Below, piece after piece: positions 17,157-26,567 of a stretch of 64,000 nt of DNA. Position 1 is the first letter of the stretch. Each line of letters begins with the position of its first letter. Made by a program: the position numbers and the translations under genes. The stretch comes from Psychroserpens sp. (lineage in GTDB: Bacteria; Bacteroidota; Bacteroidia; Flavobacteriales; Flavobacteriaceae). The stretch lies in NCBI GenBank assembly GCA_017643165.1, contig JAEPNY010000002.1:562979-626978 (forward strand). The letters are read 5' to 3'. The notes under the pieces are model-generated. The model did no database searches and had not been told where the DNA came from. It saw only the letters and a program-made list of their open reading frames with translations.

Positions 17157-19349
17157 TTAAGCTAAAATACTTTCATGACCTGAGTCTTTCACAAATAGGC
17201 AAGAACTGCTAGTTTTTATGGTCATATCTTTGATAAAATCATATTTTAAATTCGGTTCCATTCCAAAGATATTAAGATCGGCAGATGGTGCATCCTGGAC
17301 AATGTCAATGAACTTTCCTAATCGGACTTCCGTCATGGTTTGAGGTAATCGCGCTAAATTGATTAATCGGTCAAGAAAATCAGTAGCTTTTTCTATATCC
17401 TCTTCATGCTCTGTAACCATAATGAGCCTTATCTGAGCATTCCAATTCATTTTTAATTTATAAGCGATTAAAATTGACAAATCCAAGTTTCCAATATCCC
17501 AGCCTAGTTCCCAGTTTCCGCGGCGATCACTTACCCAAACATTGATGGTGTTTCGTTGTCCTAAGAGTGCGGTTTTATGTAATGAAAAAAGTAAGACTCC
17601 AATCTCTAAACGAATAGATTCATTCATCACAGGCTTTAGCTCATATTCATAATCATCATGGTCTTGTAAATTCAAGAATATAATATTTGGTCTAAAAAAT
17701 GCACCTTGCAAGGCTTGGCTTCCATAATTGATGCCATTTGCAAACTCTTCGGTATGTATAACGGTAGAAGAAGAGAACACACCTTTTTCTCTAAACGATG
17801 CTGATATCGTGTCTAATTGATCTGCTAGTTTACTGTGCTCAGTAAAGGGCTCTATGCCTAATAATTTGATTGATCCTTTAGGTTTTGTAATATTTCTTAA
17901 AAATTCAAATGTTCCTTTTAAACCATTAACATCGCGAACCGGAACCATTAAGTTCGCTTTCCAAGCCCGTTGTTGCATTTTCTTCATTCCCCAAGTATGT
18001 TTCGCAGCCCATTCAGCAAAGGATACAAAAAGTCCTGAGCGCACATCTTCAAAAGGGGTCTCTAAATTTTGTCTAGACAAATACCAATAAACCGTTAAAA
18101 CGATCATTATTGAAATTAAACTAACGGTTGGATTGATGATAAACATTGCAAATACAGACGAGATTAATCCAAGCCAAGGCACCCAACGATGAATCTTAAA
18201 TACTGGTCTATAACTTATTAATCCAAGGTTTTGCTCTATAATAACTACAATGTTGATCATTGCATAGGTAATTAAAAAGAATAGGGTAACAAGTGGTGCA
18301 ACAGCATTCAAGTTTCGCATTAAAAGCGTTAAGAATATGAGAATTCCAGTGACGATCATAGCGTTTCGCGGTTGACCATTTTTACTCTTTCCTGATAGAA
18401 TATCCGAATAGGGCAGGACCTTGTGTTCGCCCATTGCATATAAAATTCTGGATGAGCCAACAATTGACGCTAAAGCAGAAGAAAATGTCGCGCCTAAGAT
18501 TCCAGCGATGATCATAGGTCCAAAATAGGCCTTATCAACCATGATATAGTAGTTACTAATCAATTCAGACTCAGAAGCACTACGACTTATCCAAAATGCC
18601 AAAGCCATATAAATAATGAAACTTACACCAATAGCCCACAAGGTGCCACTTGGTATACTTCGTTTAGGATCTTTAAGTTCTCCGGACATATTTGCACCGG
18701 CCATAATACCCGTTGCGGCAGGGAAGAATACAGCAAAGACCATCCAAAAGGAACCCCCTGAAAATCCATTTTCAGGAGACCCTCGAAAAGAACCCCAACT
18801 TAATGCATCGCTTGTAGGCAATGTCATAGAACCTTCATAGGCAGCAATTACAATCGAAATCAAGGAAAGAACAATAATTCCCATTATAATGAATTGGGTT
18901 TTTATTGCAAGATTTGCGCTGATATAGGCAATCGTAAACAATACACCAAATACAATAACATCGACTAAAAAAGCATTATGGTCAGGAAAAATACCCAGCC
19001 AACCTTCTCTGAAACCAAAAATATACATGGTAACTGCAAGTCCTTGTGACACATACCTTGGAATTCCTAAGCTGCCTCCAACTTCTAATCCGAGTGCTTG
19101 TGAAACGATCGCATAGGCTCCACCAGCTCCTATTCTAATGTTAGTCGTAATGGCCGACATTGATAACGCCGTACATAGCGTAATCAAAAATGACATAATA
19201 ATAATCAGCCAGGCTCCTAATAATCCAGCATTACCGACAACCCATCCCAAACGCAGGTACATGATAACACCCAATATGGTGAGGAGGGTTGGTGTAAAAA
19301 CGCCACCAAATGTGCCGAATGTTTTTAGTGCTTTTGTTTGGTTAGACAT
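17157..19349 (-). CDS. Cation-chloride cotransporter-like APC-family permease (SLC12-like)
   Basis: The 730 residues contain about 12 membrane helices in the first 430 residues and a soluble C-terminal domain of about 290 residues. The N-terminus (FGGVFTPTLLTILGVIMYLR, then GWVVGNAG) and GAGGAYAIVSQALG, GIMAGANMSGELKDPKRSIP are typical of the SLC12/Na-K-Cl cotransporter branch of the APC superfamily. The C-terminal part (KANLMVPVRDVNGLKG, GNLDLSILIAYKLKMNW) fits the SLC12 regulatory domain. It probably couples ion movement (Na, K, Cl) or amino-acid uptake at the inner membrane; substrate not determinable. It is convergent with the tyrosinase operon, with no spacer between the stops. Confidence 0.85.
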   Translation of the reverse strand: MSNQTKALKTFGTFGGVFTPTLLTILGVIMYLRLGWVVGNAGLLGAWLIIIMSFLITLCTALSMSAITTNIRIGAGGAYAIVSQALGLEVGGSLGIPRYVSQGLAVTMYIFGFREGWLGIFPDHNAFLVDVIVFGVLFTIAYISANLAIKTQFIIMGIIVLSLISIVIAAYEGSMTLPTSDALSWGSFRGSPENGFSGGSFWMVFAVFFPAATGIMAGANMSGELKDPKRSIPSGTLWAIGVSFIIYMALAFWISRSASESELISNYYIMVDKAYFGPMIIAGILGATFSSALASIVGSSRILYAMGEHKVLPYSDILSGKSKNGQPRNAMIVTGILIFLTLLMRNLNAVAPLVTLFFLITYAMINIVVIIEQNLGLISYRPVFKIHRWVPWLGLISSVFAMFIINPTVSLISIMIVLTVYWYLSRQNLETPFEDVRSGLFVSFAEWAAKHTWGMKKMQQRAWKANLMVPVRDVNGLKGTFEFLRNITKPKGSIKLLGIEPFTEHSKLADQLDTISASFREKGVFSSSTVIHTEEFANGINYGSQALQGAFFRPNIIFLNLQDHDDYEYELKPVMNESIRLEIGVLLFSLHKTALLGQRNTINVWVSDRRGNWELGWDIGNLDLSILIAYKLKMNWNAQIRLIMVTEHEEDIEKATDFLDRLINLARLPQTMTEVRLGKFIDIVQDAPSADLNIFGMEPNLKYDFIKDMTIKTSSSCLFVKDSGHESILA

Positions 19350-19558
19350 TGATCAATAGCTTTCTGTTTATGAATGTACTAAATTCTTTGGAATGAGGTA
19401 TTCCTTTTAAAGTTTCTAATTTAAATTTTTAGAATTCTCATATTAAACATTTAAGAAACTTATATTTTTTTATATCTTTAATTGTCTGTTTTATAATTAA
19501 TTAAGACAGCATCTCCCTTAACCAGAAATATATAGCTGAATTTTTCTAACTGTACGTC

Positions 19559-19583
19559 TTGTACGCTCCATTGTCATGTACAA
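19559..19583. repeat. Short inverted repeat upstream of the protease-nuclease gene
   Basis: TTGTAC (19559-19564) and GTACAA (19578-19583) are 6-bp inverted arms around a 13-nt spacer, about 55 nt upstream of the ATG at 19638. It could be an operator; short AT-rich repeats also occur by chance. Confidence 0.25.
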
Positions 19584-19637
19584 TTTCGAGGATTGCGATT
19601 TTGAATTACATGTGTTGTTTAATTAATAGAATAAGTT

Positions 19638-21536
19638 ATGATCGATAAAAAATTTAGCCGTTACGAAAGAATCACCAATACACCCGATTTACTTTCAGAA
19701 ATCAAGAGAAAATCAAAAGACAAGGACGCAGTAGAGCGTGTTAAAACAAAGGCCATTATTGGTGATGGACCAACCAAATTTGATCCTGATGGATTCAATA
19801 AAAAACTTGATGATCACAATTTTGATTTCGGACCTGTAGAGGAAGCTATAATTGAAGTATTTGGTAGACCTGTATTGGAAATTGAAAATGACAATATTAA
19901 TACTGACGAACCAGAACTTGATTTTTGGAAAAGTATTTTAGATGACAACAACGACGGATTTCATGAGGTCATCAAATCTGTCGGAAGAATTGAAGTTAAC
20001 GGACATCCAAATCTAGATTGGGTTGGTACCGGTTGGCTTTATAAAGATGACTATATAATTACGAATCGTCATGTAGCAAAAGAGTTCGCAAGAAAGCGAG
20101 GTTCTGAATTTGTATTCAAGAAGACATTTTGGGGTGATCAATACGAATGTAAAATAGATTTTAAAGAAGAAATTGGAAGCTCGAAATCTGTAGAATATGC
20201 TTTACATAAAGTAGTGTATATAGCACCAGAAAATGGTCCTGATGTCGCTGTACTCAAAATAAAATGGACCGACAATAATTCAAAGTTTGCTTCATTAATC
20301 TTAGCAGATGAGATTATAAAAGATGAAACTATAGCTATTATTGGTTATCCAGCTAGAGACTCGAGAACTAATATCCCTGAAGATCAATTACGCATCTTTT
20401 CAAATGTATTTAATAAGAAGCGACTTGCCGTAGGCGAGATTGATTATATAGATAAACATTTACAGTTTTTTGTTCATGATTGCACGACACTAGGAGGCAA
20501 CTCTGGGTCTCCTGTTATAGATATTGAGTCGAAGAAAGTTTACGGATTACATTTCTCGGGACGTGAACGCGAAGGCAATTTTGCCGTGACATCAGTTTTA
20601 TTAGAACAACTTCTTAACGACGTAACCAAAAAAACAATGGTATCAACTGGTACGACAATTTCTGAAGACTTCGCAGATCTCGAGAAACGTATTTCGAAGG
20701 AGGATTTAAAAGATCGTAATGGATATAATAAAGACTTTCTAAATAAAACAATTCCATTTCCTGAACTCTCTGACACCTTACAAGATGAAGTTGCTACCTT
20801 CGGAGAAAATCACGATGAAACCGAATTAAAATATACCAATTACTCGGTGATAATGAGTGCTAAGAAAAAATTGTCTTTGGTGACTGCTGTGAATATTGAT
20901 GGTAATAAATGGCGACATGTCGTACGCGGAAGTGATTCATGGAAAAAAGATCCCCGTTTAAATAGAAAATTTCAAGTTGGTAATGAACTTTATGTGCACA
21001 ATAAATTTGATCGAGGCCATTTAGTAAGACGTTTAGATCCGGCTTGGGGCGACAGTTTTAAAGATGCAAAATTTGCTTCTGATGACACCTTCTTTTATAC
21101 CAATTGTGCACCACAGCACAAAAATCTAAATCAAGATATTTGGCTTGATTTAGAAGAGTTTATTTTGTCTAATGCAAAAGGGCGTGGTATGAAAGTCACC
21201 GTTTTTAATGGTCCTATCTTCTCAGATAACGATATGTTTTATCGCGATATTCAGATACCTGAGAGCTTTTGGAAAGTCGTGATTACAAATACTGGAAATA
21301 ATGAGATTCATGCAACAGGATATATGTTAAGCCAAAAACAATGGTTAGATGATATTGAATTCGTCTTTGGAGCTTATAGAACCTATCAAATACCAATATC
21401 AATGATAGAAGAGCAGACAGGATTCACGTTCTCTAAAGACGTTCAGGAAAGTGATCCATTATTTTCTGACCTAGAATCAGTCTTTGGCAGCTTTAGTATT
21501 CATCCATTAGACTCCGTAAACAAAATTAAATTCTAA
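19638..21536 (+). CDS. Trypsin-like serine protease fused to a DNA/RNA non-specific endonuclease
   Basis: There are 632 residues and no signal peptide. A charged head (1-110) precedes a chymotrypsin/V8-like protease: His145 (ITNRHVA), Asp202 (GPDVAVLKI) and Ser289 (LGGNSGSP), a complete triad. Then comes an NUC-type beta-beta-alpha metal nuclease: DRGH with catalytic His461, and TNCAPQHKNLNQDIW with the metal-binding Asn (N496/N498). So two degradative activities sit in one chain. The gene is followed after 19 nt by a small membrane protein and then a patatin. Protease-nuclease fusions may be effectors in conflict or cell-death systems, with the protease possibly releasing the nuclease; that role is inference. 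Confidence 0.88.
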   Translation: MIDKKFSRYERITNTPDLLSEIKRKSKDKDAVERVKTKAIIGDGPTKFDPDGFNKKLDDHNFDFGPVEEAIIEVFGRPVLEIENDNINTDEPELDFWKSILDDNNDGFHEVIKSVGRIEVNGHPNLDWVGTGWLYKDDYIITNRHVAKEFARKRGSEFVFKKTFWGDQYECKIDFKEEIGSSKSVEYALHKVVYIAPENGPDVAVLKIKWTDNNSKFASLILADEIIKDETIAIIGYPARDSRTNIPEDQLRIFSNVFNKKRLAVGEIDYIDKHLQFFVHDCTTLGGNSGSPVIDIESKKVYGLHFSGREREGNFAVTSVLLEQLLNDVTKKTMVSTGTTISEDFADLEKRISKEDLKDRNGYNKDFLNKTIPFPELSDTLQDEVATFGENHDETELKYTNYSVIMSAKKKLSLVTAVNIDGNKWRHVVRGSDSWKKDPRLNRKFQVGNELYVHNKFDRGHLVRRLDPAWGDSFKDAKFASDDTFFYTNCAPQHKNLNQDIWLDLEEFILSNAKGRGMKVTVFNGPIFSDNDMFYRDIQIPESFWKVVITNTGNNEIHATGYMLSQKQWLDDIEFVFGAYRTYQIPISMIEEQTGFTFSKDVQESDPLFSDLESVFGSFSIHPLDSVNKIKF

Positions 21537-21555
21537 CTAATTAATTTTAAATATT

Positions 21556-21978
21556 ATGGCAAATCAAAATTATTTTAAACTGTATACAGACGGCTCAAAC
21601 AATCTAGAGTCAGTTGCAACACCAAAAAGCAAACCTAGTTCTGGTCTACAATGGTTGACCTTATTTATCGGAATTGTAATTCAACCATTCTTTTCTACCT
21701 ACAAGGCAACAGGTACTTTTAATTTTGCAGAAGCTTATTCTGACTGGTATTTTTTGGTTTTCGCGGTTATAGTAGCGTTTATCGCATTTCCTGGTATATA
21801 TAAAACTGCATTTGATTCAGATAAACCAAATTGGATTCAATTGATTCCAGTATTTACAGCTGGTTTGGGATGGCAAACTCTAGTTGATGCTGCTATTAAA
21901 GGAACTGCTAAAGCAGGAGACCAGGCTTATTTAGAATCGGCCAATCAAATTATGGAGCAATTGTCAGTCCTAATATAG
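21556..21978 (+). CDS. Small membrane protein next to the protease-nuclease
   Basis: The 140 residues have a polar head (to about 33), two to three hydrophobic segments (LQWLTLFIGIVIQPFFSTY, WYFLVFAVIVAFIAFPGIY, WIQLIPVFTAGLGWQTLVD) and a short tail. No family is recognised. The 19-nt gap from the protease-nuclease suggests co-transcription, perhaps giving the enzyme a membrane partner. It is separated from the patatin by 141 bases that hold a promoter. Confidence 0.6.
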   Translation: MANQNYFKLYTDGSNNLESVATPKSKPSSGLQWLTLFIGIVIQPFFSTYKATGTFNFAEAYSDWYFLVFAVIVAFIAFPGIYKTAFDSDKPNWIQLIPVFTAGLGWQTLVDAAIKGTAKAGDQAYLESANQIMEQLSVLI

Positions 21979-22001
21979 TTGCTTTGTATCTGATTACTAG
22001 A

Positions 22002-22021
22002 TGACTACAATGAGATAGTCA
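22002..22021 (+). terminator. Weak hairpin between the membrane protein and patatin genes
   Basis: TGACTA (22002-22007) and TAGTCA (22016-22021) form a 6-bp stem with an 8-nt loop. Only a short T-run follows, so termination would be partial at best. Confidence 0.3.
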
Positions 22022-22050
22022 ACTCATTTTAACACTTTTGATTTGGATTT

Positions 22051-22096
22051 CAGGTAATTATACCTGTATTCAAATTCAGATATATTTTTAATTTAG
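22051..22096 (+). promoter_or_regulatory. Site C: palindromic CAGGTA box and -7 of the patatin gene
   Basis: CAGGTAATTATACCTG (22051-22066) has perfect CAGGTA/TACCTG arms. It lies exactly 38 nt upstream of TAATTTAG (22089-22096), the same spacing as sites A, B and E. The start codon follows 23 nt after the -7. Confidence 0.6.
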
Positions 22097-22119
22097 ATCT
22101 GTAATCCAAATCATTATCC

Positions 22120-23814
22120 ATGTCAGAAGAAAAGACAACAGAATCACGTACGCTCGTTCCATTTGAAACAATTGGTCTTTGCTTTAGTGGCGGCGGTTAT
22201 CGTGCTACCTTTTTTGCGCTAGGTGTTCTTTCTTACTTAGAACAAATTAATTATAAAAACTCGCCATTATTAGCGTCTGTAAAAGCCTTAAGTACAGTTA
22301 GTGGAGGGACCTTGACAGGTGTAGGCTTCGCAAAAGCTTTACAGGAAAAAAGCTATAATTTTAAATCATTTTTTCAAGATTTCTATAACACTTTTACACC
22401 ACAAAACGATCAACTCCTTTCTACTGCTATTAAAAAATTTGAAGACGACGCGGTATGGGAGAAAAGTTCTAAAAAACGAACTCTAATTAATGCCTTCGCC
22501 TTAGCCTATGCAGACATGCCTATTTTTGATGGTTCATTCAAGCATTTCAAAAAGAACAATATTAATCAATTAGAACAAGTGTGTTTCAATGCAACCGATT
22601 TCTCTTATGGATTGACCTTTCGTATTCAAAATCAAGGTTATTTTGGGAATACACCTCTTTACAAGACTAATCAAAAACAAGTGAATGCCTTAAGGGATCA
22701 AATTATTTTAGGCGATGCTATTGCTTCGTCATCTTGTTTTCCTGTTGGATTTGAACCCATGATATTTCCTGACGACTATTTTGAAGATCACAATGATCCA
22801 GATTACAAGACTTTAAAGGAAATTGATCTATTTATTGATGGTGTTGGCATTATGGATGGTGGTATCGCCGATAATCAAGGTATTGGCAGTATGATGCTTA
22901 TCAATGAACGAATGGATGATGGTATGAATCTTATTATTGTAAATGACGTAGGAAGCTATAAAATGAAACCATGGGAACAAGATACTACTGAAATTAGCAA
23001 TGGTTCATCATTAAAGCGTATTATTAATAAAGCACTTAACTACTTCTCATTAAAGCCATTATACTGGATTACTTTTACAATTGGATTACTTATAGTGTTA
23101 CTTAATAATATGCTCGTTTTTGGTCCGCAAGCCTATTCTGGTCTATATATTTTGGGTAGTGCTATTATGGGATCTGGATTATTATTATCCATTTTTGGAA
23201 TCGTAGCCTCAGTACTCAAATCTACTTTGGTTTCGAAAATTAAAGGAATATTTAAACGTAATGTTCCTGAGCCACTAATGGATGATATATTATCATTTCA
23301 GAAACTTGATATAAGCTTAATTCAACGTATGCTTAGCGATCGTTTTACTTCAGCAATGACAATGATCAATGATGTGTTCTTAAAACAAATTCGTCGCTTA
23401 AATTACGATTTATTCTATTCTAAAAAGGAACTTGAACATCGCAGAATTACGGCAACTATCTATAAATTAAATGGTAAACCGACGCCTTATTCTAAAGGAA
23501 ATGGGGTAAACCCAAATATAGAACCAAAACCTAGTAAAGCACTAGAGAGTGTCTGTTTAACTGCTTCTGAAATGCCAACAACGCTCTGGTGGGATAAAAC
23601 CGATGTCTCTAAAAACAGAATGGAAGCCCTCATTGCTTGTGGAGAAATTACCATATGCTATGAACTGATGGATTACATTCTCAAACTTAAGGAAGCTGAT
23701 AAAATTCCAGAAAAGGATAGTAGTGCAATTGATGAGCTCTACAAGAACCTAGTTCAAGATTGGAAAAACTTCAATATTCAGCCGCTATGGTTGGTTGACA
23801 AACTCAAAAAATAA
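22120..23814 (+). CDS. Patatin-like phospholipase with two membrane segments
   Basis: The 564 residues start with a patatin-like catalytic domain: oxyanion loop GGGYR (residues 24-28), nucleophile in TVSGGT (Ser61) and the Asp of the dyad in MDGGIADNQG (about residue 245). The SGG form resembles PLB/cPLA2-type members. Two hydrophobic segments follow (about 310-372: YWITFTIGLLIVLLNNML and GLLLSIFGIVASVLKS), then a helical tail. Family members hydrolyse acyl groups of membrane lipids. No signal peptide is seen; the internal helices may anchor it to the inner membrane. Transcription starts from site C. It may be functionally linked to the protease-nuclease upstream. Confidence 0.85.
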   Translation: MSEEKTTESRTLVPFETIGLCFSGGGYRATFFALGVLSYLEQINYKNSPLLASVKALSTVSGGTLTGVGFAKALQEKSYNFKSFFQDFYNTFTPQNDQLLSTAIKKFEDDAVWEKSSKKRTLINAFALAYADMPIFDGSFKHFKKNNINQLEQVCFNATDFSYGLTFRIQNQGYFGNTPLYKTNQKQVNALRDQIILGDAIASSSCFPVGFEPMIFPDDYFEDHNDPDYKTLKEIDLFIDGVGIMDGGIADNQGIGSMMLINERMDDGMNLIIVNDVGSYKMKPWEQDTTEISNGSSLKRIINKALNYFSLKPLYWITFTIGLLIVLLNNMLVFGPQAYSGLYILGSAIMGSGLLLSIFGIVASVLKSTLVSKIKGIFKRNVPEPLMDDILSFQKLDISLIQRMLSDRFTSAMTMINDVFLKQIRRLNYDLFYSKKELEHRRITATIYKLNGKPTPYSKGNGVNPNIEPKPSKALESVCLTASEMPTTLWWDKTDVSKNRMEALIACGEITICYELMDYILKLKEADKIPEKDSSAIDELYKNLVQDWKNFNIQPLWLVDKLKK

Positions 23815-23882
23815 AAAATCTCAACTTATAGATATCAAATAGTTTTCGTAAATTAAGGAGTCTAATTAATCAATCCCGAAAT

Positions 23883-24941
23883 ATGAATACTATTCCTGTA
23901 AAAGCATACGGTACAGATGCACCTGAACATGATCTCAAGCAATTTCAAATTGATCGTCGAGCTGTCTTAGAACAAGATGTTGAAATTGACATTCTTTATT
24001 GTGGCGTTTGCCACTCCGATCTCCATTTTGCACGTAATGACTGGGGTATGACGCAATACCCGGTCGTTCCTGGACATGAAATTGTTGGGCGAGTAACATC
24101 GATTGGATCTGGCGTTACCAAGCATAAAATTGGTGATATTGTGGCTGTTGGTTGTTTGGTTGATTCTTGTCGAACATGTAATAATTGCCAAAATGATTGG
24201 GAGCAATATTGCCATTCATGGGTAGGAACTTATGGCGGTTTCGATAAGCATCTTAATACCAATACACATGGTGGCTATTCCGAAAAAATTGTAGTTGACG
24301 AGCATTTCGTACTAAGTGTTCCCGACAACTTGGATAAAGCTGGATTAGCTCCAGTATTATGTGCTGGTATTACGACTTGGTCGCCATTACGCTATTGGAA
24401 CGTTAACAAAGACAGCAAAGTCGCAGTTGTTGGCTTAGGTGGTTTAGGACATATGGCTATTAAACTTGCGCATGCATTGGGTGCTCACGTAACCCTGTTT
24501 TCAAGATCTACCAACAAAATTTCAGACGCTAAGGCATTAGGTGCAGATGAAGTAATCATATCCACAGATGATGCACAGATGGAAGCCGCGATGGGACGAT
24601 TTGATCTCATTTTGGATACAGTTCCTTATGAACACGATTTTAATCCATACATTAATACACTCAATACAAATGGAACATTGGTCATTTTGGGCTATTTAGG
24701 TCCGTTAGATCCGCCTTTAGTTTCTGTAGGCATGATTATGGGACGTCGAACAGTGGCTGGATCACTTATTGGTGGAATTGCTGAAACACAAGAGTTGATC
24801 GATTTCTGCGGAAAACATAATATCACGTCAGATATTGAAGTCATTAAAATGCAAGAGATTAATGAAGCTTACGAACGTATGCTGAAAAGTGATGTAAAAT
24901 ATCGCTTTGTAATCGACATGAAATCCTTGAAAGAGCGCTAA
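23883..24941 (+). CDS. NAD(P)-dependent zinc alcohol dehydrogenase (cinnamyl alcohol dehydrogenase / YahK type)
   Basis: The 352 residues have the medium-chain dehydrogenase layout: catalytic zinc ligands CGVCHSD (Cys40) and GHE (VVPGHEIVG), four structural-zinc Cys (GCLVDSCRTCNNCQNDWEQYC region), and a nucleotide-binding GLGGLGHMAIK. It reduces aldehydes or oxidises primary alcohols, usually with NADPH in this subgroup. It is cytoplasmic. A DUF4281 gene begins 31 nt later and a second membrane gene overlaps that one, so the three probably form an operon. Confidence 0.9.
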   Translation: MNTIPVKAYGTDAPEHDLKQFQIDRRAVLEQDVEIDILYCGVCHSDLHFARNDWGMTQYPVVPGHEIVGRVTSIGSGVTKHKIGDIVAVGCLVDSCRTCNNCQNDWEQYCHSWVGTYGGFDKHLNTNTHGGYSEKIVVDEHFVLSVPDNLDKAGLAPVLCAGITTWSPLRYWNVNKDSKVAVVGLGGLGHMAIKLAHALGAHVTLFSRSTNKISDAKALGADEVIISTDDAQMEAAMGRFDLILDTVPYEHDFNPYINTLNTNGTLVILGYLGPLDPPLVSVGMIMGRRTVAGSLIGGIAETQELIDFCGKHNITSDIEVIKMQEINEAYERMLKSDVKYRFVIDMKSLKER

Positions 24942-24972
24942 ATACTTAACAAACAACCTAACATATTTAACT

Positions 24973-25395
24973 ATGACGCCTTCTGAAGTATTCTCCATCG
25001 TAAATACGATGGCATTGCCAATGTGGCTATTAATGATCATTCTCCCCAAATGGAAAGTCACCCGATTCTTGATAGATTATAAAGTGATTCCGTTGCTTTT
25101 AGCTATTGTTTATGCCATTTATATCGTGATGGCAATGCTGGATGGTCCAGCGATGGATTTTGGCAGTTTAAGTGCGGTTATGGATTTGTTTACCATGGAA
25201 GAAGCTGTTCTGGCAGGTTGGGTCCATTATCTGGTTTTTGATCTTCTCGTAGGTATGTGGATGCTAGATTTAAATAAAGAATTGAAAATTCATCAACTAC
25301 TGATGGTGCCTTGTTTGTTTTTAACCTTCATGCTTGGTCCTGTTGGTTTCCTATTGTTTATGAGTATTAGAGCATTTAAATTGAAATCGGTATGA
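24973..25395 (+). CDS. ABA4-like (DUF4281) membrane protein
   Basis: The 140 residues span the membrane about four times and match the ABA4-like family (WLLMIILPKWKVTRFLID, MEEAVLAGWVHYLVFDLLVGMW, FMLGPVGFLLF). In plants ABA4 is needed for neoxanthin formation; bacterial homologues have no settled function. It is followed, with a 4-base overlap (ATGA), by another membrane protein. I infer a joint role of the pair, perhaps with the upstream dehydrogenase. Confidence 0.8.
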   Translation: MTPSEVFSIVNTMALPMWLLMIILPKWKVTRFLIDYKVIPLLLAIVYAIYIVMAMLDGPAMDFGSLSAVMDLFTMEEAVLAGWVHYLVFDLLVGMWMLDLNKELKIHQLLMVPCLFLTFMLGPVGFLLFMSIRAFKLKSV

Positions 25396-26189
25396 CCTAT
25401 TTAAAATATATATTCAAAACCGTTAAATCTGAAAGTCCGATTTTATATTGGATCGCAATGATACTATTTGCAGGAGGTCTAGTTAGCTTACCCTTAATGT
25501 TTATTGATGAGCGCGAACTTGTAGGCATTAATATCTGGATCAAACCCTTTAAATTCTTTGTATCTACAGCAATATATACGATTACGGTTGGCTTCCTTAT
25601 TACCTTATATCCATTTTCAAACTTAAAGAAACATATCATCAGAAATCTGGTATCATGGACCATGCTCTTTGAATTAGTCATTATTACTATTCAAGCGGTA
25701 AGAGGTGAACAATCGCATTTCAATTTTAGTTCCGAACTAAATGGCGCCTTGTTTGGTGCTATGGGTATTTTGATAGGTATCAATGTGCTTATCATGGTGT
25801 TTTTGGCTTTTGAAACGATTCGGCTGAAACTCAATACGTCTAAAGCAGTACAATGGGGCATTTTATTGGGTTGGCTTATCTGTATTTTTGGAAGTTGGGT
25901 CGGCGGACAAATGATAAGTCAGATGGCACACAATGTTGGTATTGCGGATGGAGGAGAAGGATTACCGCTTCTTAATTGGAGTACAGTTGCTGGCGATTTG
26001 AGAGTTGCACATTTCTTTGGACTACATAGTATACAGATCATACCAATTTTTGCATGGTTATTAGGAAAACAATGGAAATCCAGTCATCGAAATCATACCA
26101 TTATCGTGACGGTATTTGCACTAATATTTGCGGCATTTATTTTTTATACATTTTACCAAGCCAGTCAAGGCTTACCTTTTATTTCCTAA
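25392..26189 (+). CDS. Conserved multi-pass membrane protein paired with the DUF4281 gene
   Basis: The 265 residues have about seven to eight hydrophobic segments. Notable blocks are NIWIKPFKFFVSTAIYTIT, GSWVGGQMISQMAHNVG and RVAHFFGLHSIQIIPIFAW, with His in or next to membrane helices. I know no function. Its ATG overlaps the stop of the preceding DUF4281 gene, so the two are translationally coupled. Confidence 0.7.
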   Translation: MTYLKYIFKTVKSESPILYWIAMILFAGGLVSLPLMFIDERELVGINIWIKPFKFFVSTAIYTITVGFLITLYPFSNLKKHIIRNLVSWTMLFELVIITIQAVRGEQSHFNFSSELNGALFGAMGILIGINVLIMVFLAFETIRLKLNTSKAVQWGILLGWLICIFGSWVGGQMISQMAHNVGIADGGEGLPLLNWSTVAGDLRVAHFFGLHSIQIIPIFAWLLGKQWKSSHRNHTIIVTVFALIFAAFIFYTFYQASQGLPFIS

Positions 26190-26338
26190 ATAGATATAAC
26201 TTTTTTCGCAATAGTCATGTTCGCGCTAATAATTGCACATTCGTTTTTACGTCTTGCATTATTCACCCGTTCGCGATTGTACGTATTTCAGCCCTCTTCA
26301 ATTGTGTAAGTACCTGTATGGCATGTTGCAATAATTAC

Positions 26339-26367
26339 ACATGGATTACGCCCATGTACGTTTTTTT
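26339..26367 (+). terminator. Short hairpin terminator after the dehydrogenase/ABA4-like operon
   Basis: ACATGG (26339-26344) and CCATGT (26352-26357) form a 6-bp stem with a 7-nt loop, followed by ACG and seven T. It lies directly before the box at 26373. Confidence 0.5.
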
Positions 26368-26372
26368 AAATC

Positions 26373-26418
26373 CAAGTAAATCATAGTATAAATTCAGTTT
26401 TTTCATGGGCTAATTTAG
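26373..26418 (+). promoter_or_regulatory. Site D: weak CAGGTA-like box and -7 of the 176-aa gene
   Basis: CAAGTAAATCATAGTA (26373-26388) lies exactly 38 nt upstream of TAATTTAG (26411-26418), a -7 identical to site C. The left half fits the CAGGTA box with one change; the right half does not. It is a candidate member of the set only because of the spacing. Confidence 0.35.
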
Positions 26419-26567
26419 CGGTGTTAATGCATTATACAATTCATTTACCTATGGCTAAAACTTCTAGAAACTTGCTATTGGTAAATAAAAAGAGGAGTTC
26501 AGAAACCGCATAAAAACGAGGCGTAACCGAAAAGCCATACGAGTAGGCCAACCAAAAATTATTTATT

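Larger units (their letters stand above)
26190..26567. other. 378-base intergenic region with terminator, promoter and long leader
   Basis: No gene is supported here. The stretch holds a hairpin terminator (26339-26367), a CAAGTA-type box with -7 (26373-26418), and then a leader of about 150 nt before the ATG at 26568. The leader contains an imperfect inverted repeat, TTTACCTATGGC (26454-26465) with GCTATTGGTAAA (26474-26485). Confidence 0.5.

Noticed and set aside
19391..19410. GAGGTATTCC upstream of the permease and protease-nuclease genes
   Set aside because: Only the left half fits and no -7 element is at the fixed distance.
26305..26316. Minus-strand CAGGTACTTACACA resembling the promoter box
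   Set aside because: No TAnnTTT lies 38 nt downstream on that strand and no minus-strand gene follows.
26054..26386. Open frame across the end of the membrane protein gene
   Set aside because: It overlaps the clear 265-aa gene, has odd composition, and runs through the terminator and into the box of the next gene.
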